Origin: Tritrichomonas musculus
Lineage: Eukaryota; Parabasalia; Tritrichomonadida; Tritrichomonadidae
Direction: 5' to 3'
Length of the DNA: 64,000 nt
NCBI GenBank assembly: GCA_039105265.1
Contig: JAPFFF010000016.1
Coordinates: 2,232,001 to 2,296,000, forward strand
A program made the translations under genes and the position numbers. How positions within the stretch are numbered: position 1 is the stretch's first letter; each line of letters opens with the position of its first letter. This document shows, piece by piece, positions 27,530 to 38,200 of the stretch. The notes under the pieces were generated by a model that did no database searches, had not been told where the DNA came from, and was given only the letters and a program-made list of their open reading frames with translations.

Positions 27530-28632
27530 TCCTTTTGAAATATTTGCCTTATTGAGATTGAAGTTAACTTCCTTTATCCCAAGTTTGAGGTGAGATTGAA
27601 ATGGAAAAAAATAAAAAAATAGATATTCAAATCTGGTATTTTAATTTTTATATAAATATAAATGAATGCTTTATATATTGATCAACTTAATTCAAAAAAT
27701 AATACTGACAAATTAACTTAGTCAATTATTTTGAATGATATAAATGTGCTTTCTTATTTTCGTTTTAAAAAAATACTATTAACATTGAACTAAATAAAAG
27801 ATGATTAATAGAATGATGATAGTTTATTAAACAAAAGCAAAAACGAATGAAGATAAATGCAAACAAAAATAAAAATAAAAATATCGAGGCAAGGATTCGA
27901 ACCTTGATTAAGTAAGATTTTATAAAGATCAATTAAATATTTAATTAGATCTGTTAAAGATACCTGCCTTCCCATTAGACGACCTCGACTTCTTATTATT
28001 TTTTTGTTTTTTTTATATTCAAAATCTCTAAATAATCATGTTTGATTCGTTTAAAAAATCAATTAAATACAACACTTACAACTTTATTAAATAAATATGC
28101 CTATATCAATTCAAGAAAATTTTATTTACTAAACGTATTTAAATAAAATATGAAATTTATCTTATTGTTCAAATTGATTGGTGAATTTTTTTCTTATGCA
28201 AATGATTCATTAATAGAAAAGCTGTCACTTGTTATTCGACTTCCACTCTTTGCAACAAAGTTTTTTACTGAATGAGTACGGTTTTATAAAGAAACTTCTT
28301 TTTAGTTTGATAAAAATCAATCTCTTTAAAAAAACTGTTTTAACATATTGTGGAAAAGGATATATCAAATAACATTGATTCATTTTGAGTGATTTAATTG
28401 AAAGCAAGCTTGGCTTGTTTGAAACCTATGTTTCTGAATAATATTAAAAAAGAGTTAATTCCTAATTCACGTTTGACTAAAACACTTCATTCATTAATAA
28501 TGTAGTATTTGCAATAGCAAATTTGAGAGATAGTGATTAATTTTTTTTAATTGATTATTTCTTCAATCAACAGTTCAGTTATTGAAATGAACTATAAAAA
28601 TATGTAGTTTGAATCACAATAGGTTTATTTCC

Positions 28633-28667
<35 letters not shown>

Positions 28668-29186
28668 ATCTGATTCATCGTTTTTGTCTCATATATTACC
28701 TAAGCGTTTGAAAAATTATAACAATATAAGTTTAAGGCACTTATACAAAGATAAAGTTGATATCGATGAATGAAAACGATTTTTTTATTTTATTGTGCAA
28801 TTAAAAAAATTTATAAGAAAAATAAGCAATAAAAAACTCTGTTTTCAATGATTTCTATTTTAAAAGTAATATATCTTATATTTCTTTTTAATATTCAAGA
28901 TGTTTTGTTTCTTAGAATAGCTCTTACTTAAGGAGATACAAATTTCAAAATGGAAAATTTTTATGTTATTTTTTTCACTTTCACGTTATTCTCCATATTC
29001 AATTCAATATTCAGCCGAAAATTTTTTGTTTCAAAAACTGGAATAATCAGAAAATTGAATGAATATGTAAAAAAATTTCAGAAAAATATAAACAACAGAT
29101 TTCAATTACTCTGAAAAAGTGTTTATCTCCCTGAATTTTTCTTTACATTTTTAAACTATTTTTGCGTCGCAAATCTATATTTTTTT
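27530..29186. repeat. left arm of a large inverted duplication
   Basis: The reverse complement matches 32,637-34,310 over almost its whole length, with scattered substitutions. It contains tRNA copy 1, a non-coding kilobase with a pseudo-frame at 28225-28407, and the 5' flank of the Myb gene at 29188. A poly-A run (about 28,637-28,666) replaces the TA-dinucleotide run found at the matching place in the right arm. Confidence 0.9.
27883..27989 (-). tRNA. intron-containing tRNA, anticodon read as UUA (copy 1)
   Basis: A 107-nt gene. Acceptor GTCGAGG pairs with CCTCGAT (one G-U). D arm is GTCT with AGGC; the anticodon loop starts CU, then UUA, then A37; the T arm is CAAGG-TTCGAAT-CCTTG; the discriminator is A. 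A 37-nt intron sits at the canonical 37/38 position and contains its own hairpin (AGATC...GATCT). The anticodon lies at 27957-27955. The B box GGTTCGAATCC and a downstream T5 support Pol III transcription. The identical sequence (bar one D-loop base in copy 3) occurs in copies 2 and 3. By structure UUA would read the stop codon UAA; the body resembles tRNA-Glu/Gln in the D arm and loop. Confidence 0.8.
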
Positions 29187-29187
29187 A

Positions 29188-29847
29188 ATGCGTTCTCAAG
29201 GTCGTAAAACGCTCAAAAAGCGCGAATCGAAGTTAAAGACAACAAAGTGCAAATTTACAACTGAAGATGACATTAAACTTAAGAATTTAGTTAAGCAATA
29301 TGGAACAAAATCATGGACATTGATATCAAGCAAATTTAAGAATAGAAACACGAGGCAGTGCAGAGATAGATGGAACAATTACTTGAATCCCAGTAATGAT
29401 AATTCAAAATGGACAAACGAAGAAGATATACAATTAATAAATCTTTTTTTTATGATTGGAAAACAATGGTCCAAACTTTCTTGTTTCTTTCCAAAAAGAA
29501 CCCCTGTTAACATACGAAATAGATGTCGCATGATATTAAAAAATATGAAACAAAATTATAGCGTAATAGAACAAAATCAACAGAGAGAATCTTCTTTTAA
29601 CGATCAAATGCTGGATTCATATGAACCAATAAACGTTGCCACAAAATATCAAATTGAAAATATGATTAATTCAGATACAGTTGATCAATTTTCGGAATCA
29701 TTGAATGATGAAAACGGTCCTGAAATCGAGCAAAAAGTTGATTTTCTAAACGATCAAGATACAAAACAATCAAAAAAATTATTACCACCATGCATTAATC
29801 TGCCATTTCATCCATTTTCACTTATTAAACAAACAAAAAATGAATAA
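29188..29847 (+). CDS. R2R3 Myb-type DNA-binding protein
   Basis: 219 residues with two Myb/SANT repeats. R2 spans about residues 22-68 (FTTEDDIKLKNLVKQYG, W.LISSKF..R..RQCRDRW) and R3 about 73-118 (KWTNEEDIQLINLFFMIG, QWSKLSCFFPKRT...IRNR). The basic N-terminus (RKTLKKRESKLKTTK) could be a nuclear signal. The acidic, Asn/Gln-rich tail may be an activation region (inference). Trichomonads use many such R2R3 Mybs as transcription regulators. The 5' flank of this gene is duplicated, inverted and without the gene, at about 32,640. No clean initiator precedes the ATG; a CTGAAAAAGT motif lies about 75 bp upstream. Confidence 0.9.
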   Translation: MRSQGRKTLKKRESKLKTTKCKFTTEDDIKLKNLVKQYGTKSWTLISSKFKNRNTRQCRDRWNNYLNPSNDNSKWTNEEDIQLINLFFMIGKQWSKLSCFFPKRTPVNIRNRCRMILKNMKQNYSVIEQNQQRESSFNDQMLDSYEPINVATKYQIENMINSDTVDQFSESLNDENGPEIEQKVDFLNDQDTKQSKKLLPPCINLPFHPFSLIKQTKNE

Positions 29848-30099
29848 AATGAGATGATTCTCATAGATTCTTACTAATATTAAATATCTTATATTCAATA
29901 TTTACTAATAAAAAAAATTTTTTAAATTACTTATTTCATCATTGTAATATGTGTAACATGTGAAATTTAAAAAAGTATATCTTTATGCTCAATCTTATCT
30001 ATGTAATTACATAGCAAAAAATATGGTATATATTGTTTTTTTAAATTGAGTTCATAAATCTATGAGTGCTTTTTGGAATAAAATCAATTAAAAAATTCC

Positions 30100-30130
<31 letters not shown>

Positions 30131-30567
30131 ATTATTTTTTCCATAAGAAAAAACCTGGCAGCATTAACATTGAAAATGATATAAATCATTCAATTTTTTT
30201 TTGAAGAGTATCTTTTTAAAATACATTTTTACTTTTTATGTAAAAATTTTTTTGTTTAACTTTTAATAAAGATACACATCTCATCAAACAATCTTTTAAA
30301 CATCCATATCAAATCTATGACAAGAAAATAATTTGTATTATAGTGATATGGAGATATATAATCACATTGATACATGGAGTTGAAATATAATTCTTTTTGC
30401 ATTTTTAATTTGTTTTCAATCAAAACTATATTATATGTGTATTAAAAATAAATTGATATTAAGTGCAATTTCAATAAAAGCATATGGTATTGCACTTAGT
30501 ATCAAAAGAGAAAGAAAAAAATTGAAAAAAAAAATTTTTCATAATATTGATACAGTCTTTTCGGTTT

Positions 30568-30668
30568 GATAGTGGAAAAATTCAATTTGATAGTGGAAAA
30601 GTTCATTTTGATAGTGGAAAAATTCATTTTGATAGTGGAAAAGTTCATTTTGATAGTGGAAAAATCGT
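30568..30668. repeat. 21-bp tandem array, five units
   Basis: The unit is GATAGTGGAAAARTTCATTTT (split here as GATAGTGGAAAA + RTTCATTTT), five copies with alternating A/G at one position. It is non-coding in context. Confidence 0.85.
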
Positions 30669-30955
30669 AAACAAACAATAATTTGTTATAATTTATTGTT
30701 TTTTAAAATGATTAATACATATATATTATATTTATTACATTCATTAATCAGATAAACAATTAAAAAAAAGATAATCAGAAAAAAAAATTGTTCCATTAAG
30801 CATTTATTCTATAATTATAATATGATACATATTTATTTCTTTTAATATATAAAATAAATAAAATTATTAATTAAATCAATTTTTAATATAGATATTTGTG
30901 TTTTATTTTTTTACTATGACAAATGAAATGAATTTTTTTTTCAATTTTTTTTTAT

Positions 30956-31081
30956 AGAACACATGAAAAAATCATTAGTGATCCATTAAATGAATCTTCA
31001 CCAAAAATAGCTTGGGAATTAATGATAAAATAATGGGAAGATATGCTTGAATTATTTCCCAAAGTGTTTTACAATGTGTAA
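30956..31081 (+). pseudogene. short coding scrap with one in-frame TAA
   Basis: The frame reads RTHEKIISDPLNESSPKIAW, then ELMIK, a TAA, then WEDMLELFPKVFYNV and a final TAA. The charged, helical, amphipathic content looks like protein. No start and no recognised domain. Low certainty. Confidence 0.25.
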
Positions 31082-32413
31082 TAAGTAAAAACAAAGATTG
31101 CAGATTTGAATAAATTATACATAAATCAAATATTATTATATAATCTAATATTTATGTATCAAACATAAAAAAATATCTTTTTTTTTTTAAGAAAAAACCA
31201 TTTTTTGTTAAATTTAAAATTGTGAAGTTATTTGAAAAAGTTGGTATTTTATATTTTTTTCAAAGGACTTAGCTCTCATTTTTTTTTTAATTAATTAATT
31301 TAGAAACATTTTAGTGTAATTTTTAAAAACTGCTTATTTAATAAAATCACTCAAAAATATTCATTCTTAGTATTATTTAAAAATAATATAGAGTCAATTG
31401 CATTTAAAATGAATCATACGATTAATATTTTTGATTTAGTTTATATAATATGTTTATGCTTATTTGTTTCTTATAGTTGAGAAACTGGTATTTTTTAAAA
31501 AGCATAAATTTTATTTCTATTCATGGTTCGATGTTTTTCTAATAAAGTAAAAAATACTTCTAAAAAAGAAGGATCTATTTCTAAAAATGAATTTATCATT
31601 TTCTAAAAAAGAAAAAAAAAATATTTCTAAAAAAAAACAACCTTTTTCTAAAGAAGAAGAAAAAAATATTTCTGAAGAAGTAAAAAATATTTCTGAAGAT
31701 TATATTACTTTTTTCTGAAAAAGAATTATTTTTTTCTCACAAACCCCGACATTTTTCAATTGCCCACCCGACCATTTTCCTTACCTATATTTTCAATTTT
31801 ACATGTTTCTTATTTCCTTACCTATTGAATCCCTTTCTTTAAGTTACAATTCTTGACAATATACCAAAATAGATACAATAAAGGATATAAAATTTCTTTC
31901 AAATAAAGAATTTAAAGAAATGATGTCATATTTTAACAAAATTTTAATATATTTAATAAAAAGTTGATCATATAACACATTAATTTTTGTTTGGATTTTA
32001 TTGGTTCCTCTTGGTTTTTATTTCATCTTTCAATTATACATTATACTTAAATCTTCTTTTGTCAATTTATCTTTTAATTCATATTAATTTTCTATATTAT
32101 TCTTTTCATTAATGATTTCCAAATATCAAAGCATTTTGTGCTTAATTCTCATAAGAAAGAATATTCATATATATGAATCTCTTTCATTTAATTATCTGAT
32201 TAATCAGAAAAAAATAATTAATAAATAACACATTTTTTGATTTACCAATTCAATAAAATCCTAAAAAATTAATTAATTTTAATATTTGAGTTGATATAAA
32301 GATTTTTATTGAATAATGTAAGCATATATGTTGCATATAAATGATTTTTATAACGAATCAAAAATGATTAATTAGAGATTTTGAATATAAAAAAAACAAA
32401 AAAATAATAAGAA

Positions 32414-32520
32414 GTCGAGGTCGTCTAATGGGAAGGCAGGTATCTTTAACAGATCTAATTAAATATTTAATTGATCTTTATAAAATCTTACTTAATCAAG
32501 GTTCGAATCCTTGCCTCGAT
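32414..32520 (+). tRNA. intron-containing tRNA, anticodon read as UUA (copy 2)
   Basis: The same 107-nt sequence as copy 1. The 5' half runs to A37 at 32449, the anticodon UUA is 32446-32448, the intron is 32450-32486, and the 3' half starts with C38 at 32487. The anticodon stem is GGUAU with UUACU (one U-U mismatch at 31-39); the variable loop is UAAU. The intron contains UAUAAAA, able to pair with the UUUA of the anticodon loop, as in typical eukaryotic pre-tRNAs. T-runs follow the gene. Its 300-bp flanks are repeated around copy 3. Confidence 0.8.
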
Positions 32521-32636
32521 ATTTTTATTTTTGCTAGCATTATATTCATTTGTTTTTTTCTTTTGTATAGTATTTATAAATAAGGTATACCTTATATACC
32601 TTATATATATTTAGTTCAATAATAATTGCATTTTAA

Positions 32637-33152
32637 AAAAATATAGATTTGACACGCAAAAATAGTTTAAAAATGTAAAGAAAAATTCAGAGAGATAAAC
32701 ACTTTTTCAGAGTAATTGAAATATGTTGTTTATATTTTTCTGAAATTTTTTTACATATTCATTCAATTTTCTGATTATTCCAGTTTTTGAAACAAAAAAT
32801 TTTCGGCTGAATATTGAATTGAATATGGAGAATAACGTGAAAGTGAAAAAAATAACATAAAAATTTTCCATTTTGAAATTTGTATCTCCTTAAGTAAGAG
32901 CTATTCTAAGAAACAAAACATCTTGAATATTAAAAAGAAATATAAGATATATAACTTTTAAAATAGAAATCATTGAAAACAGAGTTTTTTATTGCTTATT
33001 TTTCTTACAAATTTTTTTATTGCACAATGATATAAAAAAAATCGTTTTCATTCATCGATATCAACTTTATCTTTGTATAAGTGCCTTAAACTTATATTGT
33101 TATAATTTTTCAAACGCTTAGGTAATATATGAGACAAAAACGATGAATCTGA

Positions 33153-33193
<41 letters not shown>

Positions 33194-34310
33194 AAATAAA
33201 CCTATTGTGATTCAAACTACATATTTTTATCGTTCATTTTAATAACTGAACTGTTGATTGAAGAAATAATCAATTAAAAAAAATGATCACTATCTCTCAA
33301 ATTTGCTATTGCAAATACTACATTATTGATGAATGAAGCGTTTTAGTCAAACGTGAATTAGGAATTAACTCTTTTTTAATATTATTCAGAAACATAGGTT
33401 TCAAACAAGCCAAGCTTGCTTTCAATTAAATCACTCAAAATGAATCAATGTTATTTGATATATCCTTTTCCTCAATATGTTAAAACAGTTTATTTTAAAG
33501 ATTGATTTTTATCAAACTAAAAAGAAGTTTCTTTATAAAACTGTACTCATTCAGTAAAAAACTTTGTTGCAAAGAGTGGAAGTCGAATAACAAGTGACAG
33601 CTTTTCTATTAATGAATCATTTGCATAAGAAAAAAATTCACCAATCAATTTGAACAATAAGATAAATTTCATATTTTATTTAAATACGTTTAGTAAATAA
33701 AATTTTCTTGAATTGATATAGGCATATTTATTTAATAAAGTTGTAAGTGTTGTATTTAATTGATTTTTTAAACGAATCAAACATGATTATTTAGAGATTT
33801 TGAATATATATATATATAAAAAAAAAAAAAAAAAATAATAATAAGAAGTCGAGGTCGTCTAATGGAAAGGCAGGTATCTTTAACAGATCTAATTAAATAT
33901 TTAATTGATCTTTATAAAATCTTACTTAATCAAGGTTCGAATCCTTGCCTCGATATTTTTATTTTTGCTAGCATTATATTCATTTGTTTTTTTCTTTTGT
34001 ATAATATTTAAAAATAAGGTATACCTTATATATATTTAGTTCAATGATAATTGCAATTAAAAAAAAAAAATAAAAATAAAAAATAAGGATGAGCATTTAT
34101 ATTATTCACAACAATTGACTAAGTTAATTTGTCAGTATTATTTTTTGAATTAATTTGATCAAAATATAAAGCATTCAATTATATTTAAATCATATAAAAA
34201 ATACAATACCAGATTTGAATATCTATATTTTTATTTCTTTTCCCATTTCAGTTTCACCTTAAACTTGCGATAAAGGAAGTTAAAGATATGCCTTATTGAG
34301 ACTTACTGAA
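32637..34310. repeat. right arm of the large inverted duplication
   Basis: The inverted counterpart of 27,530-29,186. It starts within the duplicated Myb 5' flank but contains no Myb gene, carries a (TA)n run at about 33,154-33,190 where the left arm has poly-A, includes tRNA copy 3 and ends beside the small gene at 34293. In addition, 32,340-32,640 and 33,770-34,060 are direct repeats of each other around tRNA copies 2 and 3. Confidence 0.9.
33848..33954 (+). tRNA. intron-containing tRNA, anticodon read as UUA (copy 3)
   Basis: Identical to copies 1 and 2 except for one G to A in the D loop that leaves the conserved GG in place. Anticodon 33880-33882. All stems, the 37-nt intron and the B box are preserved, followed by a T5 run. 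Retention of structure in three copies argues against random decay, although the duplication may simply be recent. Confidence 0.8.
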
Positions 34311-34607
34311 ATAAAAATTATTATCATTTGTAGCTACCGCATTCGTAATGGCAGTTGATGTCATAGGTTTCATTATTGGTTTCATTATAATTCTTCGCCA
34401 TCCCCACCAACCAAGCCAAGATATTATTGAAGAACTCAATTCAATTGATTCACATCCTTCTGTTACCATTTTAAAATGTTTCTCATGTAATGAATATGGG
34501 AGATGATCCATTTGAAGATGATTTTCATGGTCATATTCAACAATATTGATCAAATCAAAAATCATATTAAACCAATTAATTGAAAGAGCAGATTGGCTTT
34601 TTTTCAT
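34293..34607 (-). CDS. small hypothetical protein related to the one at 51298
   Basis: 104 residues. An N-terminal segment (SALSINWFNMIFDLINIVEY) and a middle (LHEKHFKMVTEGCESIELSS) resemble, in order, parts of the 51298 protein (HSIDWMVSMCLDSSPLL; NHKVVCISDHCKSLELPSS). The C-terminal part is Trp/Met-rich (WLGWWGWRRIIMKPIMKPM). No known domain recognised. The pattern suggests both are ends of a common larger family; this one may be a fragment. It lies right beside the end of the right inverted arm and just before a tRNA-Val. Confidence 0.45.
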   Translation of the reverse strand: MKKSQSALSINWFNMIFDLINIVEYDHENHLQMDHLPYSLHEKHFKMVTEGCESIELSSSIISWLGWWGWRRIIMKPIMKPMTSTAITNAVATNDNNFYFSKSQ

Positions 34608-34619
34608 TTAAAATATGAA

Positions 34620-34690
34620 GTCTGAGTAACTTATTGGTAAGAGTGAACCTCTAACACAGGTTTGGTGATGGTTCGATTCCATCCTTGGAC
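34620..34690 (+). tRNA. tRNA-Val (AAC)
   Basis: 71 nt, full cloverleaf. Acceptor GTCTGAG/CTTGGAC (two G-U), D stem ACTT/GAGT, anticodon stem AACCT/AGGTT with loop CUAACAC (anticodon AAC), variable loop UGGU, T arm GATGG-TTCGATT-CCATC, discriminator A. No intron. A T7 run follows as the Pol III terminator. Confidence 0.93.
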
Positions 34691-35237
34691 ATTTTTTTGT
34701 TTTTTGAATTTTCCTAAGATAAAAAAGTCAAATTAGAGTCCTAAGTCTAAAAAGAATTCAAGAAAATTTCCATAGTTTTAATCATTCAATGAATATGAAT
34801 ATTTGTTAGAACTTTTTCTGAATTCATTAATCAAAATAAGAAAAATTTAGCAATTTTAGTCTATGGATGAGTTGATGGTAATTTATTGAAATACGTTTTA
34901 TTCATGATAATTATCAAATTCAAATTCCTACAATTTTTTAGAAATATTACATATTTTTTATCATTTATTTTTATATGGCATAATATATAAAATGAGGATC
35001 AATGAAAAATAATGAAATTTGGTTTATATAAAAAATTAAATATTATATAATCCGAAATATTTACAAATCAAGTAAAATATTGAAAAAGTTTGTTTTAATA
35101 GAAATATTAATATTAAAATAAAAGTTCTTTATTTTATTATTATTATTATTTTAAAGTCAATAATAAACTATTGAGAATTTAACTGAATCTATTCAATTTA
35201 GATTGCAAAATAAAATTTTGTATTGATTTTAATAAAA
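34691..35237. other. intergenic stretch, no gene seen
   Basis: AT-rich, without coding frames or long repeats that I can identify. It separates tRNA-Val from the large membrane-protein gene and presumably contains that gene's upstream region. Confidence 0.5.
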
Positions 35238-35243
35238 TCATTT
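35238..35243 (+). promoter_or_regulatory. initiator (Inr), TCATTT
   Basis: The presumed +1 A is 15 nt upstream of the ATG at 35255. It fits the trichomonad initiator. Confidence 0.55.
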
Positions 35244-35254
35244 TATTTCTTGAG

Positions 35255-38200
35255 ATGAATCAAATCCACTTCCCAGAAAAGAATAATAGGCTCAATAATA
35301 TGTCAGAAATGATGTCCAACCAGCTAATATTTCCTCTTAATCCACAAAACGCGCAAAATAACAATAATAAAAATCAGAAAGAATCGAATCTTTTTCATTT
35401 TCTTTTCGCGTTATTCGATGAAATTACTAAATTACATATAAGATCTTTTTTCTTTTACTTTTTCCAAGCAATAATCGTCTTTGTTCAGTTAATTGGAGTA
35501 AATTGGTATTGTTATTTACCAAATGTTTGGGAAAAATCCAATTCAGCATTTGCCAAAATATTAGTTGGTATTAATACTATCGTAATGCTTGATATAACTA
35601 ACGATCCTAGAGATTATCCAATTCCTGCATTTGTAGTTCCTTTAATATGGAATTTAATTATAGCAATTTTATTAATTGTTACCTATGTTATTTTCAAAAA
35701 TTCAGGAACATTTTCGAAAAAATATTCAATTTTTATTGCAATAGTTTTACAAGTCTTATTTTATATAGGATTCTTGCCCAGTTTTACCACATTAGGCACA
35801 ATTTTACGTTTTATTCCTGAGAAGAATGGATTAGTTATATTTTTATTTATTTTATACGTAATTGTAATAGCATTTGATATCATCGTAATTATAATTCAAA
35901 CGCACCTTATCAATTTTTGTAGTAATCCCACCATTTCCTTTTTAACAACGTTTGATGGTCATCATCTCTCTAATTTACTAGTTTTTTCAGGAATAACGAT
36001 TATCCTCACAAATATGGCGACCGTTTTTGATGACTGGTTTTACGTTGTCTCAATTATTTTGCACGTTGTATTCAATTCATATCAATTATTCAAACTTTTT
36101 GAATTCCCATTGGTGCGACTTTGGACCTACACGATTTTTTCTGCTTTTTATTGTGCCTCGATTGTAACGGACATTTTGACCATTGTCTCAATTTTTAACG
36201 GTTCACTAACCGACATTATAAAATTTGTTGTACCGATCTGTGTCTTTGTAGTAGCTTCCATCTGTTTTTATTTTGTCTTTCGTTTTCAAATCAACAAAAT
36301 ATCGTCTCTTCTTGATCCAAAAGAAATCACTGACGATGAAAAAGTACGTTATTTTGAAGGTCTTCAATGCAAGAATGTTCGGCAAGCCACGATTTATCTC
36401 CATGTTGGCCTTTCACTATTGAAACCTGCAGTTTTGGATAGTTCGTTAGGAATAATTCTATCAAACCGTTTTAACGACTACAACTTGTGGCTGTTGACTG
36501 GAAACATCGCCTCTTTCATTCCGTGCAATGAGACGCAGCTTGACGAGTGCATTGAAAAACTGAATAAGATGTATTCAAAATCAATTGTCAACAGAATCCT
36601 TGTAAAACGGTTAGTTAAGATTCAGAAGAATCGTGCACTTGTGTCAACAGGCGACATCGAAGACAAGATCGTTTCAATCAAGATGAAAACAGACGATAGC
36701 ATCAACGAAATCAAGCAATTTTGGCAGAAAATTGAGAGCAAAGATGATCGTATTAACGACTCGTTAATTGGATCAATAGCAGCTTCAATTAGTAGTACTA
36801 AACGAAGTTGGAATGAAACATTGTCAATGTATCCAAATGAGTCAAAATTGGCCGTCGGTTATTCCAACTTTTTGATAGAATGTCTCGGCAAATTTGAAGA
36901 TGGAATCGTTTGGAAAATTAAAGGCGGACATCTTGAGAAAGGATTTCATGCTGATCTTGACAAGTTCTTCCAAGCGTTCGTTGTAGCAATGCCCAAATTG
37001 TGGAAAGACAAAATGGTTGACAAATTTGGTAATTTAAGTAAAGGAGCAACCGTTGATGTCACTTCACATACAACAACAAGTACTGTTACAGCTCAAGAAA
37101 AACTTGAAGAAGACATGGAAGGTGGAGTTATTGAACAATGTGCGGAAGAAATGTTTCAATGGCCTCGACTTCGAATGAGTCTAACTAAAGCGACTTCACA
37201 TTATAGGCCAAAAGGATTGACCTTCTTTCAAATCTTAAAATATTTTGCCTTTTTAATTTGGGTTGTTTTAATTTTGATAACTTTGACTTATTATTCGTCT
37301 TTGTTCTATCGCATGGATACAACATATCATAGAATTAATGCACTAAAAGACGTTCAAGTTGCCTTGAATAACATGCGAACATTGTTGTTCTTGCAAGCAA
37401 TGAAAGATATTTCAACAAACAAAAATCAGCCTTATTTTTATGATGATGAAATATATACGAAATATCTGCCTGAAAAAGCACTTGCAGAAAACGACATGGA
37501 ATATAATTACAGTAACTTCCTACAGTCATTTTTACAATGGAGTATTAAATGTGTTGATTCAATGAATGATTTGTATCAAACGTTCGGTGAATCAGCACGA
37601 AATGGTGAAGATATATCGAAATCATTGGCAACTTTTCTCAATAAAAGTGCCATAATGAGAGTCTTAGGAAAAACTCAAGCAACAACATCAACAAAGAATG
37701 CAATGTTGGCCATTTTGTATAATTATGATGAATTCATTAAAAATTACAAACCTGCAAATGCTGAGAATTTGATTCGTACTGAGCAGATTATTAAAACACA
37801 TGGTTTGCACATTGCTTTTTCACAATATGCAAACACATTTATGGGTGATGTTGTTCAGCAAGCGAAGAATGAAAGTGAAAGGATTAAGAAAACTTCAAAA
37901 TCTTTTGTAATTGTTGATCTTGTTTTAATGATTGTTGTTTGTTTGCCTCTTGTTTTTATTCCAATGATTTTGATTGTTGTTGATCAGCGAAAGATATTCA
38001 ATGCATTAAAATCAGTCAATCCTGAAGGTGCGAAACTTGCATCACAAACATTGGTTAAAGATTCTGATCAAAAAATTGACTATTTATCATCTTCACAAAA
38101 TTCACGATCAACGAAAAATTCTATTATTTTATTAATTTTTGCTTATACTCTTTTGTTTGTATTAGCAATCATTTTAACAGCTGTTGCTTATGTTGTTATT

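Larger units (their letters stand above)
29848..32340. other. AT-rich spacer between the inverted arms
   Basis: About 2.5 kb with no intact gene. It holds a T-run near 30,103-30,130, a short 21-bp tandem array (30,568-30,668), a coding scrap at 30,956-31,081, and a simple Lys/Ser/Glu-type repeat around 31,545-31,720 (TTTCTAAAAAAGAAG-like units). One GC-richer line near 31,740-31,790 (CCCACCCGACCATTTTCC) stands out but encodes nothing I recognise. Confidence 0.5.

Noticed and set aside
28225-28407. 60-codon frame in the left inverted arm
   Set aside because: The matching place in the right arm has substitutions that do not preserve it, and no domain or initiator is present.
32414-32520. Reading the tRNA as Leu(UAA), Val(AAC) or Lys(UUU)
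   Set aside because: Each shifts the anticodon stem out of register with the D arm, removes U33 or A37, or needs an impossible variable arm of about 40 nt.
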